A stretch of 62,880 nt of DNA from positions 1 through 62,880 of the forward strand of contig JAKIML020000019.1 of NCBI GenBank assembly GCA_022702935.2, written 5' to 3'. A model generated the notes under the pieces. It worked only from the letters and a program-made list of their open reading frames with translations, searched no databases and was not told where the DNA came from. Below, in pieces: positions 28,011-37,634 of this stretch (positions within the stretch are counted from its first letter, which is position 1; the number at the start of each line of letters is the position of its first letter). The stretch is from Bacillota bacterium (GTDB lineage Bacteria; Bacillota; Clostridia; DSM-8532). The position numbers and the translations under genes were made by a program.

Positions 28011-28041
28011 AAAGGAGTAACGCAAGTTACTCCTTTTTCTT
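28011..28041 (+). terminator. Terminator of the S-layer gene
   Basis: A perfect 11-bp stem (AAAGGAGTAAC with GTTACTCCTTT) closes a GCAA tetraloop and runs into TTCTT. It lies 21 bp after the stop codon and is a very strong intrinsic terminator. Confidence 0.93.
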
Positions 28042-28068
28042 GCCTAAAAAAAAGAAATAAGTTATCAT
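28040..28068 (+). promoter_or_regulatory. Promoter of the second glycan locus
   Basis: TTGCCT at 28040-28045 and TATCAT at 28063-28068 are 17 bp apart, right after the S-layer terminator and about 30 bp before the next start codon. Confidence 0.5.
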
Positions 28069-28099
28069 TATACAAAAGAACATTAAAAGAGGTTTATGC

Positions 28100-29938
28100 A
28101 TGTCAAAGCGTTATTCAAGAGCCATAAGGCATAATGACAAGGAATCGGCCTGGGATAGGTTGGCTGTTTATGTTCTTTCGTTTGTTTTTGCTATAGTCCC
28201 ATTATATCTGAGACTCTATGAGATTGAATTGTCCGATACACTTAAGAAGTATTGGACGGGTGATGAGATTGTTTATGACGTGTTTAGCTATGTAAAGTCA
28301 CAACTGCTTATATGCGCTTTAGTTGTTTTAGGCTTATATTGGATTATACGGATAGTCTTAAAACAGTCTATACCTAAACATAAGATATTAATACCTTTAT
28401 TGTGCTATGTTCTGTTGGCAATAATCTCGACAGTAGTCTCAAAATATATCGATATTTCATTGATGGGATTCGTTGATAGATATGAAGGCCTCTTTGTCAT
28501 TTTGGCCTATGTATTGATAGTGTTGACATCCCTTACAGTACTCAAAGATGAAAAATATGTCATGATTGCTGTATTCTCGCTGCTTGCTTCAGCTGATCTT
28601 ATTAGCATTATAGGAATCAGCCAGTTCTTTGGATTCGACTTATTACAAACAGGCCTTGGTAAAACGCTTATGGTGCCCAGTGTTTATAGTGCTTTACGTG
28701 ACACCTTGCGGTTTAATTTTGCCGGACAAAAAATGATGTATACGACATTGTATAATCCTAATTATACGGGCTCGTATACTGTGCTGATTTTACCTATTTC
28801 CATAGCTTTATTCTACTACTATCTGGACAAGTCAAAGGGCAAGTCTGTATTTATGTTCATATCAACTATTCTTGCTTTTGTATTATGGCTTGGAGGTTTG
28901 TCAAAAGCAGGTCTTGTCGGTGGAATTGTATTGTTTATATTCCTCATATTCTTTGAAAGAAAACCCATTATAAAATATTGGAAACACTCCATAGCATTGA
29001 TATTAAGCTTTATATTAATTTTTGCCGGAATGGATAATTACTCAGATGGGCTAGTTTCTAAAGAATTTCTTGATACAGTACCAATGACGATTGGCTCGCG
29101 AAAGAATAGTGGAGATACCAATAATCATCCCAAAAAGAGCTCTGTTAAGTCTGCAACACTGAGTAATAACGTTTTTGAATTTGCTACAGATACAGAAGCC
29201 ATCACCATGAAATTAGAAGGTGATCAACTTGGCTTCTACGATGAACAAGGTAATTCAATTAAGCCTTATCAAGTTGAGAACATAATAAAATTTGAGAATG
29301 CAAGGTATGGTCTTTATTCAGTAGAAATAGATAAAGGTGTGGCATACCTAAAATATGATGATGCCGTAATGCCTTTTGTATTCTCAGAAGGAAAAATGCT
29401 TTATGCACCAACAAGTTATTTATATTACGATGAAGTAGGGCCAGTAGAAAGTGTGGGATTTGAGAATCATTTAGATTTTGGTTCAGGTCGTGGATATCTT
29501 TGGTCCAGGAGTATACCCCTCTTAAAGGATACAATATTCTTAGGGCACGGTCCTGATACCTATGCGGTTTATTTTCCTCAGCAGGATATCGCCGGAAAAA
29601 TAAATGGCTTAGGTCATGCCATACTCATTGTAGATAAACCACATAATTGGTATCTGCAAATAGGTATAAACACAGGTGTTTTATCATTGATTGCCATGCT
29701 AGTCTTCCTGGCCTGGTATATTATAAAAGCTATTATTCGATATAGGAAAACAGAAAATACATTTGATTACTATATAGGAAGCGCTTCATTATGTGCGGTA
29801 ATTGGCTATTGTATTGCCGCTTTGGCCAATGATAGTAATGTCGCTATTGCTCCGGTATTCTGGGGAATTCTTGGTATAGGATTGGTGTTTCTCTATAAAG
29901 ATAAGTCCGAAGTAGCCATTAGCAGAAGTAAAAGTTAG
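28100..29938 (+). CDS. O-antigen ligase-like membrane protein with one extracytoplasmic insert domain
   Basis: A 612-aa polytopic protein of the O-antigen ligase/polymerase family, with about ten helices. The Wzy_C-like core has SKAGLVGG around residue 270 and GHGPDTYAVYFPQ near 515. Between the helices, residues about 349-437 form one copy of a beta-rich domain. The same layout recurs in the 727-aa paralogue at 41364, where the domain is doubled. AAAGAGG precedes the ATG. It immediately follows the S-layer gene, so transfer of lipid-linked glycan to the S-layer protein is an attractive but unproven role. Confidence 0.8.
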   Translation: MSKRYSRAIRHNDKESAWDRLAVYVLSFVFAIVPLYLRLYEIELSDTLKKYWTGDEIVYDVFSYVKSQLLICALVVLGLYWIIRIVLKQSIPKHKILIPLLCYVLLAIISTVVSKYIDISLMGFVDRYEGLFVILAYVLIVLTSLTVLKDEKYVMIAVFSLLASADLISIIGISQFFGFDLLQTGLGKTLMVPSVYSALRDTLRFNFAGQKMMYTTLYNPNYTGSYTVLILPISIALFYYYLDKSKGKSVFMFISTILAFVLWLGGLSKAGLVGGIVLFIFLIFFERKPIIKYWKHSIALILSFILIFAGMDNYSDGLVSKEFLDTVPMTIGSRKNSGDTNNHPKKSSVKSATLSNNVFEFATDTEAITMKLEGDQLGFYDEQGNSIKPYQVENIIKFENARYGLYSVEIDKGVAYLKYDDAVMPFVFSEGKMLYAPTSYLYYDEVGPVESVGFENHLDFGSGRGYLWSRSIPLLKDTIFLGHGPDTYAVYFPQQDIAGKINGLGHAILIVDKPHNWYLQIGINTGVLSLIAMLVFLAWYIIKAIIRYRKTENTFDYYIGSASLCAVIGYCIAALANDSNVAIAPVFWGILGIGLVFLYKDKSEVAISRSKS

Positions 29939-30014
29939 TAGGTCCTTTGATTGATTATTGAAACTGATTAAGCTTATTGACAAATGGGGTCAAATAGAAG
30001 TTGTGGTTAGATTG

Positions 30015-30052
30015 CTGGCAGATGATCATATGTGGTTATCTGCCAGTTATTT
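30015..30052 (+). terminator. Terminator-like hairpin after the first ligase gene
   Basis: CTGGCAGAT (30015-30023) pairs perfectly with ATCTGCCAG (30038-30046), followed by TTATTT. The T-run is weak, so it may only attenuate transcription into the next genes. The rest of the 222-bp gap shows nothing firm. Confidence 0.55.
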
Positions 30053-30160
30053 AGATATAGAATATTGGCGCATATGTAGTATACTGTATCTGAAGTAATC
30101 ATGCATTAAATAATATTCTTGTATTGATTGTAGAGTACTAGCAGAAGGGATAGCGATTTA

Positions 30161-31282
30161 ATGAAAATATGTATATTATCTATGCAGCGAGTTCAAAACT
30201 TCGGTTCTCTTTTACAAGGATATGCATTGAAAAGAATAATAGAAAGTTTAGGCCATGAAGTCGCATTCATAGACATTAAGCCTATTCCTGAGGACAATGA
30301 ACTCGTAATAACAGATAGAATGATATTTATCGATGAGATGGAAAAGTATTCTAAAAATCGATGGCTCCGTTACCTTTCGAAAATCGATCGGTATATAATA
30401 AATCGCTTAAAAAGCCGCATTCTTTTAAAAAAGCAACATGACATATTTGAGGATTTTAGGATTAATTACTTATCAATTAAGGAAACAGACAATCTTAAAA
30501 CCTATGATATATGCGTTATAGGTAGTGATGAGGTCTTTAATTGCATGTCAGCGACTGCCTGGGGGTTCACCAGTCAGCTTTTTGGGAATGTTGAGCAGGC
30601 AAGCCGTGTGATTACCTATGCGGCCTCATGTGGCTCAACAACTTATGAATCATTGCCACCGAGGGTTGCAGATAGAATACGAGATGCTTTCAGCAATATA
30701 TCGTCATTTTCGGTAAGAGATAAGAACACTCAAATATTTGTAGAAAGTCTCATGAACAATGCAGTTAACATTCATCTTGACCCTGTTTGTATTGGTGACT
30801 TTACTCAGGAAATATCCAACGAAAGTTTGACAGATATGCCGGAGCACTTTTGTATTGTTTACTCCTATGAAAATAGGATTTATAAGAAGGAAGAAATCGA
30901 TTATATAAAAAGACTGTGCAAAAAAAATAACCTTGAAATCGTGGCTCTGGGCTCTCCACAAATGTGGATTAATAAGTATTATACGCTCACCCCTTTTCAG
31001 TTGCTTAAAGCTTTTACTATGGCGGATTTTGTTTACACAGACACTTTTCATGGCTGTATATTTGCTTCAAAGTTCGCAAAAAGGTTTGCCGTTATGACTA
31101 GACCGAGCAATAAGAATAAGCTGATGGATTTAATATTGAGACTGAATGTTGAGGAGCATCTTTTAAGCGACATACGAGAAATCGAGCAAAAGTATGGTAT
31201 AGAGAACAGACTTGCTGAAAGAAAAGAATTGATTGCCAGAGAACACGTAAACACAGTAGATTACTTAAGGGACAACCTTTGA
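30161..31282 (+). CDS. Polysaccharide pyruvyl transferase family protein
   Basis: The family transfers a pyruvate ketal from PEP to a sugar of a cell-surface glycan. N-terminal ILSMQRVQNFGSLLQGYALKR, ICVIGSDEVFNC and the C-terminal YTDTFHGCIFASKFAKRF are hallmarks of Pfam PF04230. At 373 aa the length is normal. It partly overlaps the spacing before the Wzx gene, so they are co-expressed. Pyruvylated wall glycans are known ligands for SLH domains in related bacteria (CsaB), but this protein could equally modify the repeat unit of this locus. Confidence 0.85.
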   Translation: MKICILSMQRVQNFGSLLQGYALKRIIESLGHEVAFIDIKPIPEDNELVITDRMIFIDEMEKYSKNRWLRYLSKIDRYIINRLKSRILLKKQHDIFEDFRINYLSIKETDNLKTYDICVIGSDEVFNCMSATAWGFTSQLFGNVEQASRVITYAASCGSTTYESLPPRVADRIRDAFSNISSFSVRDKNTQIFVESLMNNAVNIHLDPVCIGDFTQEISNESLTDMPEHFCIVYSYENRIYKKEEIDYIKRLCKKNNLEIVALGSPQMWINKYYTLTPFQLLKAFTMADFVYTDTFHGCIFASKFAKRFAVMTRPSNKNKLMDLILRLNVEEHLLSDIREIEQKYGIENRLAERKELIAREHVNTVDYLRDNL

Positions 31283-31311
31283 GCTATCTATTGATATGGA
31301 GATGGAGAGTT

Positions 31312-32733
31312 ATGAATAGAGGCACGTATCTGGCAAAGAACACGGCGTTGTTTGCTCTAAGCAATATTGGCTCCAAAATTATAGCGTTTATTCTTGTTCC
31401 TTTATATACGTATGTTTTATCACCGACTGAGTATGGTATTGTTGATTTGGTCGTTTCCATCTGCACTATTTTAGTACCCATACTTACGTTGAATATTGGT
31501 GAAGCAGTAATGCGATTCAGTTTGGATGAGAACTCCAATGGGGATCACATAATGAGCATAGGTCTTGTTTTCTCATTAATTTGCATTACTGTGGGACTTT
31601 TAATTATACCGGTCTCGAAGAGTTTTGAATCACTAAGTAACCTTGGAGTACATGTCTATTTATATTCTGTTACATTAGGGGTAAGTCAAATATGTCTTTA
31701 TAATTTAAGGGGCAGAGAAAAGCTTTTAGAGTATGCTATTGGCGTTATCATACAGACTCTGCTTATAGCTATTTTGAATATCATTTTCCTTTTAGTCCTG
31801 AAAGAAGATATCAGGGGATACTTTAGCGCATATATCCTTGGCAATATTGCGTTGATTGCATACTCGCTGATTGCAGGTAATATTGGCGGAACAATAAGAA
31901 ACTTTAAACTCGACAAAAACTTGATGAAGGAAATGTTATCTTACTCGGTGCTATTAATACCCACATCACTTATGTGGTGGGTGACAAACTCCTCCGATAG
32001 GCTGATGATTACCTCCATGATAGATTCTGCAGCCAATGGGATATATGCCGTATCGTACAAAATTCCAACACTGTTAACCATCCTGTCTTCAGTTTTTAAT
32101 CAGGCATGGACATATTCAGCAATCAAAGAATCAAAAAGCAGTGATGTAGATGAATACTATAATATAATGCATGACAATATGGTTAAAACCTTAGTATTGG
32201 TGACTGCTGCAATATTGCTGGTTATAAAGCCTTTTTATAGCATATATGTGGATCCGGAGTATTATATGGCCTGGCAGTATACACCGTACCTCTTGATTGG
32301 CTTCGTGTTTATGTCGCTTGCAACATTCATTTCAGCGCTTTACACTGTCAACAAAAACAGCGTGGGCTTTTTACTGTCCAGCATTATCGGGGCTGTAACG
32401 AATATAATACTTAATTTCATCCTTATTCCTGTCTTTGGGGTGTCAGGCGCCGCTGCTGCAACTTGTATAAGCTATATTTCAGTGTATGTATTTCGAGCGA
32501 TACACACAAAAAAGTATGTGAAGATAAAGATATTAACGCCGAAGTATTTGATTTGTTATGTCCTGCTGGCTATTATGGGAGTCACTTTATTCCTTGACAC
32601 AGGCTATGGAAACATACTCCTAATTGCTGAATTTTTGCTGATTGCTTTTATTCTATGGGATTATATACTTTCATTATTCAAACTAGGTCAGGCTATTATC
32701 GGTAAATTACTGCATAAGAAAGCCAGCAAATGA
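31312..32733 (+). CDS. wzx: Wzx-type oligosaccharide flippase
   Basis: MATE/MOP-superfamily protein that flips lipid-linked repeat units to the outer face of the membrane. It has about 14 hydrophobic segments, starting with NTALFALSNIGSKIIAFILVPLYTYVLSPTEYG, the classic polysaccharide biosynthesis protein pattern. ATG at 31312 follows GGAGATGGAGAG; an in-frame TTG at 31279 would overlap the upstream stop and lacks a site. It shows that the second locus uses the Wzx/Wzy route, in contrast to the ABC route of the first. Confidence 0.9.
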   Translation: MNRGTYLAKNTALFALSNIGSKIIAFILVPLYTYVLSPTEYGIVDLVVSICTILVPILTLNIGEAVMRFSLDENSNGDHIMSIGLVFSLICITVGLLIIPVSKSFESLSNLGVHVYLYSVTLGVSQICLYNLRGREKLLEYAIGVIIQTLLIAILNIIFLLVLKEDIRGYFSAYILGNIALIAYSLIAGNIGGTIRNFKLDKNLMKEMLSYSVLLIPTSLMWWVTNSSDRLMITSMIDSAANGIYAVSYKIPTLLTILSSVFNQAWTYSAIKESKSSDVDEYYNIMHDNMVKTLVLVTAAILLVIKPFYSIYVDPEYYMAWQYTPYLLIGFVFMSLATFISALYTVNKNSVGFLLSSIIGAVTNIILNFILIPVFGVSGAAAATCISYISVYVFRAIHTKKYVKIKILTPKYLICYVLLAIMGVTLFLDTGYGNILLIAEFLLIAFILWDYILSLFKLGQAIIGKLLHKKASK

Positions 32734-32758
32734 ATGTGTTTTTTGGAGGAGTTCTCTT

Positions 32759-33736
32759 ATGGAGAATATATTGGTTAGTATAATTATACCTGTGTACAAT
32801 ATGGAAAAGTATATAAGAAAATGTATTTTGTCTCTGCTTGAGCAGACACATCGAAATATAGAAATCATTCTTGTCGACGATGGATCATCAGACGAAAGCC
32901 CTCAAATCATTAATGAGTTATCCAGGAAGGATTCACGAATTATTGTTATCAATGGCGGTCATCAGGGGGTATCCGGCGCCAGAAACCAGGGATTATCCAT
33001 AGCAAAGGGCGAATATATTTTATTTGTTGACAGCGATGATTGGGTAGAACCCGACTATGTTTCTTATTTTCTCAACCTGGTGCTTAAAAACAACTGCTCG
33101 GTAGGAATGGGTAAGAGTTACTATTCAATAAACTCCAGTGCCTCACAGGATAATGAGTATGTTATAAGTGCAGAAAAAGCCATAGAGTGGATTTATTCAG
33201 GAGATATTTTTGTTGCAGTATGGAATAAAATTTATAAAAACAGTGTACTTAAGGAACATGGGATAAAATTCAACAAAGATATCTGGTACGGCGAAGGAAT
33301 GCTCTTTAATATCGAGTATCTTCAATATGTTGATAAAGTGGCCATTGGAGAAAAGTCCGTCTATCATCAGACCTATAACCCTGATAGTGCGATGAGAGCA
33401 TTCAATTTAGAAAGCAATCATTGCGGCATAAGATCCCTGGAATTACAGAAGCAGCTTTGGAAGAAAACGAATAAGGACATTGAAGCAGCATGGTTATACC
33501 ATAGATATTGCTTTAATGCCTCAATCATCAACGGTCTTGTTAGATCAGATCAAGTAAGGGAGAATATCGAAGAATACAAGAGGTGTATTCGCAATATCAG
33601 GAGTAATATTCATATTCCATTAAAGTATGCGAAGAGTCTCAAGACGAAAGTGTATTGGATATGTATGTTCATATATCCGTCTGTTATGGCAAAAAGGGCG
33701 GCTAAAAAGCATTATAAGAGTATAAAGCAGGATTAG
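32759..33736 (+). CDS. Glycosyltransferase family 2
   Basis: A 325-aa GT-A enzyme with SIIIPVYNMEKYIRKC, LVDDGSSDES, SGARNQGLSIAKGEYILF and FVDSDDWVEPDY, the standard order of family 2 motifs. A GGAGGAG site lies 8 bp before the ATG. It follows wzx within 26 bp and is the last gene before a 219-bp gap with a new promoter. Sugar specificity is unknown. Confidence 0.88.
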   Translation: MENILVSIIIPVYNMEKYIRKCILSLLEQTHRNIEIILVDDGSSDESPQIINELSRKDSRIIVINGGHQGVSGARNQGLSIAKGEYILFVDSDDWVEPDYVSYFLNLVLKNNCSVGMGKSYYSINSSASQDNEYVISAEKAIEWIYSGDIFVAVWNKIYKNSVLKEHGIKFNKDIWYGEGMLFNIEYLQYVDKVAIGEKSVYHQTYNPDSAMRAFNLESNHCGIRSLELQKQLWKKTNKDIEAAWLYHRYCFNASIINGLVRSDQVRENIEEYKRCIRNIRSNIHIPLKYAKSLKTKVYWICMFIYPSVMAKRAAKKHYKSIKQD

Positions 33737-33819
33737 TCGTTTATCAGCCTCGAAAAGCACTGATGAATGTTAGACCTATTTATCTGGTAAGAAGTTCATA
33801 TCTTAGCATCTTAATCAGA

Positions 33820-33848
33820 TTGTCTTAGTTTCTCAGGTCCTATATAAT
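33820..33848 (+). promoter_or_regulatory. Promoter of the glycosyltransferase-bacillosamine operon
   Basis: TTGTCT at 33820-33825 and a perfect TATAAT at 33843-33848 are 17 bp apart. Transcription would begin near 33855 with a leader of about 100 nt, in which I see no clear structure. It would drive the genes from 33956 to at least 39397. Confidence 0.65.
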
Positions 33849-33955
33849 AAAATTACGTGCATTCGGTAATGTCTTCTCCTGTATTGACCAGAGGTAATGG
33901 GTAATCACAAGAGAATACAACACAGCCTATATTAAAAAGAACGAGTGGATTAAGA

Positions 33956-34990
33956 TTGAGATACCATAATAAAAAAGAAAAAGATCTCATATCCGTCATT
34001 ATGCCTGTATATAATGGAGAGAAATATTTGCGGGATGCTCTGGAAAGTATTTTGAGACAAACCTATCCCTATTTTGAGCTGATTATCATTGACGATGGAT
34101 CTACCGACCATTCAGCAGATATTATAAAATCTTATCAGGATGAAAGAATTGTTTACTTAAAAAACGAATCGAATTGCGGTATTGCAGAATCGCTGAACAG
34201 AGGCATTCTAAAGGCAAAGGGAGAGTATATAGCCCGTATGGACTGCGACGATATTGCACATCCCAAAAGGCTGGAAGTTCAATTACGGATAATGAAAAGA
34301 AATCCCGAAATTGGAGTGTGCGGTAGCTGGGTAAGATTCTTTGGAGAAACCCGAGGCCTTATGACTTATCCCATAAAGAGTTCTCATATTAAAGCCTTTC
34401 TCATCTTTCGAAATGCTTTTGCTCATCCATCAGTAATGATGAGAAAATCAGTGTTGATGAATAATCAATTGGCCTATGATCGTCGTTCAATTCTTGAAGA
34501 CTATGATCTATGGATAAAACTATCTAAAAAAACGGATTTTTATAATACTCCCAGGGTTCTTACTTATTATCGAGTGATAAATACCAGCCTTATGCATGAT
34601 CCTATGAAGCTTTCCCGCTTGAAGGATGCTTTTTCTGCTTTAGTGAGAAAGACCTTTGAGGCGTTCTTTAATGTATCCTTAACACCCCGTCAGCAAATCT
34701 TACATATGGCAGATATCTCAACCCTTAAGAAAGAGGGGATTACTTTAGAAGAAGGCTATGAGTGGCTCTGCTATGTGGAAAGGCTTAATAAGATTAACTC
34801 ACAGTTTTCCCATGGGGCCTTGATGGGTATGCTTTCCTACCGTTGGTATGAAATCTGTGCAGCATCTGGCGCAGGACTTAAGGCTCTTTGCAGATACTTT
34901 TTTTCGCGGTATAACGGGTTATTCTATAGACCATGGCATCTGATAAAACTGGTGTTAATGTGTATGAGAAGGAAAGGGAGAACAGAATGA
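33956..34990 (+). CDS. Glycosyltransferase family 2
   Basis: A 344-aa enzyme with SVIMPVYNGEKYLRDALESILRQTY, IIDDGSTDHS, GIAESLNRGI and ARMDCDDIAHPKRLE, a family 2 set close to galactosyl/glucosyl transferases of capsule loci. The start is TTG at 33956, the first possible start before the fold; the ribosome binding site (GAGTGGA) is modest. Its last bases overlap the ATG of the next gene, so the two are translationally coupled. Confidence 0.86.
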   Translation: MRYHNKKEKDLISVIMPVYNGEKYLRDALESILRQTYPYFELIIIDDGSTDHSADIIKSYQDERIVYLKNESNCGIAESLNRGILKAKGEYIARMDCDDIAHPKRLEVQLRIMKRNPEIGVCGSWVRFFGETRGLMTYPIKSSHIKAFLIFRNAFAHPSVMMRKSVLMNNQLAYDRRSILEDYDLWIKLSKKTDFYNTPRVLTYYRVINTSLMHDPMKLSRLKDAFSALVRKTFEAFFNVSLTPRQQILHMADISTLKKEGITLEEGYEWLCYVERLNKINSQFSHGALMGMLSYRWYEICAASGAGLKALCRYFFSRYNGLFYRPWHLIKLVLMCMRRKGRTE

Positions 34991-35910
34991 GTATAGGACT
35001 ACGATGCTCAAGGGATGTATCCATTATCATAAAAACCTTTGAAAGAAAAGAATCCCTGCGTGATTTGCTGCTTTCTATAAGGCACCTTGGGATGACTTAT
35101 CCCATTATCATTGCCGACGACAGTCAAACCCCTTATAAAAACGACATTTTAGAAGAGTTTCATGATCTGGATATTGATTATCATACTCTGCCATATGATA
35201 GTGGTCTGTCCTTTGGTCGGAATTATTTGCTGGATCATGTAAGGACAGAATTCTTTGTGCTGTGTGATGACGATTTTTACTTCGATGAGAAGACCGATAT
35301 TGAAAAGGCGAGGGAAATCCTGATCTCTGAGAAGGTTGATATTCTGTCAGGATCCCTTTTTAATTATTTTAAGCGCAGCAAAGAGAAAGAAGGCTGGCTC
35401 CTTAAGCTTCAAAAGCGCCTGGGCCTGGGTTTTGTTCAAACATTTGTTGGTAAAATCCAGGAGGAAAATCGCAAGGTCATCATCAAAATAAGGACGAGAG
35501 TAAGAGAGCGATTCGTAAGGGCCCATACTGTCCATAATTTCTTTATTGCCAGGACCGAAACCATAAAAGCTATGGGGGGATGGGATCCTCGGCTTAAGCT
35601 TTCAGAGCATAGTGAATTCTTTTTCCGCGCAAAGAAGCATGGTGTGAAGGTTGCGCACTCCGGTCTTTGGTCTACAAGACATTATCCCTTGATATTACCC
35701 GGTTATCAGCAGTTTCGCAAACGTGATTATGATATACTGGTATTTGATAAACACCAAATTGATCTATGGATAGAAGAGGTCGATAATGGCTCGACTTTCA
35801 TACGGCAGCGTAGCAATGATGGTGTAACTATGATAAGAGTATTCCATAAAAACCTTCGTGGAATGGCTCGGTATATGTATACAATGATGAAGAGGGTTCT
35901 GAGCAGATAA
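34987..35910 (+). CDS. Glycosyltransferase family 2 (divergent)
   Basis: The GT-A fold is visible in VSIIIKTFERKESLRDLL, IIADDSQTP, SFGRNYLLD and FVLCDDDFYF, where DDD replaces the usual DxD context. A later GGWDPRLKLSEHSEFFFRAK segment is acceptor-side. ATG at 34987 overlaps the preceding stop (ATGA) and has AGGAAAGGGAG upstream; the in-frame ATG at 34933 lies inside the previous gene without a site. It ends in TAATG shared with the next gene. Confidence 0.85.
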   Translation: MSIGLRCSRDVSIIIKTFERKESLRDLLLSIRHLGMTYPIIIADDSQTPYKNDILEEFHDLDIDYHTLPYDSGLSFGRNYLLDHVRTEFFVLCDDDFYFDEKTDIEKAREILISEKVDILSGSLFNYFKRSKEKEGWLLKLQKRLGLGFVQTFVGKIQEENRKVIIKIRTRVRERFVRAHTVHNFFIARTETIKAMGGWDPRLKLSEHSEFFFRAKKHGVKVAHSGLWSTRHYPLILPGYQQFRKRDYDILVFDKHQIDLWIEEVDNGSTFIRQRSNDGVTMIRVFHKNLRGMARYMYTMMKRVLSR

Positions 35911-36998
35911 TGAAAGTTTTGATTTTAATCAATAATGATGTGGGTCTGTATAACTTTCGGAAGGAATTAATTCAGGCGCTGATAGAGCTGGGTCATGAGG
36001 TTCATATCTCATTACCCAATGGTGAAATGATCAGGCCCCTTGTTGAAATGGGATGTATATATCATGAAACGCCTATTGACCGACGCAGTATTAATCCCTT
36101 TAAGGATCTTGCCTTGTTCATCATATATAATAAACTTATAAAGAACGTAAAACCTGACAGGGTACTCTCTTATACGATTAAGCCCAATATCTACGGAGGC
36201 TTGGCCTGTCAATGGCATCGTATACCCTTCTTACCTACTATCACAGGCCTGGGTACAAGCCTTCAGCGCGAAGGGTTTCTTGCCCGGCTTATTAGAAGGC
36301 TTTACAAAATTAGTCTTAAGAAAAGCCGTTACGTTCTTTTTGAGAATACTGCCAACCGGCTTTACTTTGTTAAGCATCGGATCATTTCCGATGAGAAGAC
36401 TGTTTTATTAAACGGGGCGGGTGTAAATCTTTGCGAGTACATGTTTACTCCACTGTCATTCCATGAAGAGAAAATTAATATTTTATTCATGGGTCGAATC
36501 ATGAAAGAAAAAGGGGTAGATGAGCTCTTTTATGCTGCCAAACAGCTCAAAAAAAGGTATCCGGAGGTACACTTTCATCTGCTGGGCTTTTTTGAGGATA
36601 ATTATAAGGAAGAAATAAATAAGCTTATTTCAGAGAACATAATCACATACCATGGTTTTCAGAAAGATGTTAAGCCTTATATTGTCGAAAGCCATTGTGT
36701 GGTTTTGCCATCTTATCATGAGGGAATGTCCAATACGCTTTTAGAATCTGCTGCTATGGGAAGGCCCTTAATTGCCTCCGATATACCCGGTTGCAGGGAA
36801 GCCATAATAGATGGCTGTTCAGGCTTTCTTTGTGAGGTCAAAAATAAAGAGAGTCTGCTGAAAAAGCTTGAAGAATTTATTCTATTACCCCAGGAGCGAA
36901 AGAGAGAGATGGGAATCTGTTCGAGGGAGCATATGGAGAAACACTTTGATCGCCAAGAGACTGTAAGCAAAATTCTTAAATTAATCATTGAGTCTTGA
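35910..36998 (+). CDS. Glycosyltransferase family 4 (PglA-like)
   Basis: A GT-B enzyme of 362 aa. The N-terminal domain opens with VLILINNDVGLYNFRKELI and contains LSYTIKPNIYGG and TITGLG, as in PglA-type transferases that extend a bacillosamine primer. The C-terminal donor site reads PSYHEGMSNTLLESAAMGRPLIASDIPGC, with the two glutamates of the E-x7-E motif. It directly precedes pglC, so it probably adds the second sugar to undecaprenyl-diphospho-bacillosamine. The donor is not established. Confidence 0.85.
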   Translation: MKVLILINNDVGLYNFRKELIQALIELGHEVHISLPNGEMIRPLVEMGCIYHETPIDRRSINPFKDLALFIIYNKLIKNVKPDRVLSYTIKPNIYGGLACQWHRIPFLPTITGLGTSLQREGFLARLIRRLYKISLKKSRYVLFENTANRLYFVKHRIISDEKTVLLNGAGVNLCEYMFTPLSFHEEKINILFMGRIMKEKGVDELFYAAKQLKKRYPEVHFHLLGFFEDNYKEEINKLISENIITYHGFQKDVKPYIVESHCVVLPSYHEGMSNTLLESAAMGRPLIASDIPGCREAIIDGCSGFLCEVKNKESLLKKLEEFILLPQERKREMGICSREHMEKHFDRQETVSKILKLIIES

Positions 36999-37017
36999 TA
37001 ATGCATAGGAGTTATTT

Positions 37018-37629
37018 ATGCTGGTTGTAAAACGATTATTGGATATTATCATTGCGCTTGCTGCTATTATTATATTACTGCCGGTGTATGCTGTCCTGAT
37101 TATTCTTTCCTTTGTGATTCTTGGCAGGCCCGTGTTCTTCAAACAGGCACGCCCGGGGCTCCATGGAAAGATCTTTTATATGTACAAGTTCAGAACCATG
37201 ACCGATGCACGGGATGAAAAGGGGCAGCTTTTGCCTGACGGGGAACGGCTGACCCGTTACGGCAGATTTTTGAGGAGCACCAGCTTGGATGAGCTCCCCG
37301 AGCTTATCAATGTGCTGAAGGGGCAGATGAGTCTGGTGGGGCCCAGGCCGCTTTTGGTGGAGTACCTGGACTACTATACCCCCGAGCAAATGAGAAGGCA
37401 TGAGATGCGGCCGGGGATAACAGGTTGGGCTCAGGTGAATGGTCGAAATGCCATCTCCTGGGAGGAAAAGTTTAAGTTTGATGTGTGGTACATAGATCAC
37501 TGGAGTCTCGGCTTAGACCTGAAAATACTTTTACTGACAATTAAAAAGGTATTTATACGGGAAGGCATATCGGCCGAGGGTAGCGCCACCATGGAGAAAT
37601 TTACGGGGACAAAAAACAAGAAGGATTGA
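37018..37629 (+). CDS. pglC: Short-form undecaprenyl-phosphate sugar-1-phosphate transferase
   Basis: A 203-aa minimal primer enzyme with one N-terminal membrane segment and the catalytic core. Its motifs are MYKFRTMTD, RSTSLDELPELINVLKGQMSLVGPRPLL and PGITGWAQVNGRN. Small size and neighbours (pglD, pglE, pglF) identify the diacetylbacillosamine-1-phosphate transferase type. AGGAG lies before the ATG. Together with the long transferase at 21422, it shows two separately primed glycans. Confidence 0.9.
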   Translation: MLVVKRLLDIIIALAAIIILLPVYAVLIILSFVILGRPVFFKQARPGLHGKIFYMYKFRTMTDARDEKGQLLPDGERLTRYGRFLRSTSLDELPELINVLKGQMSLVGPRPLLVEYLDYYTPEQMRRHEMRPGITGWAQVNGRNAISWEEKFKFDVWYIDHWSLGLDLKILLLTIKKVFIREGISAEGSATMEKFTGTKNKKD

Positions 37630-37634
37630 TGATT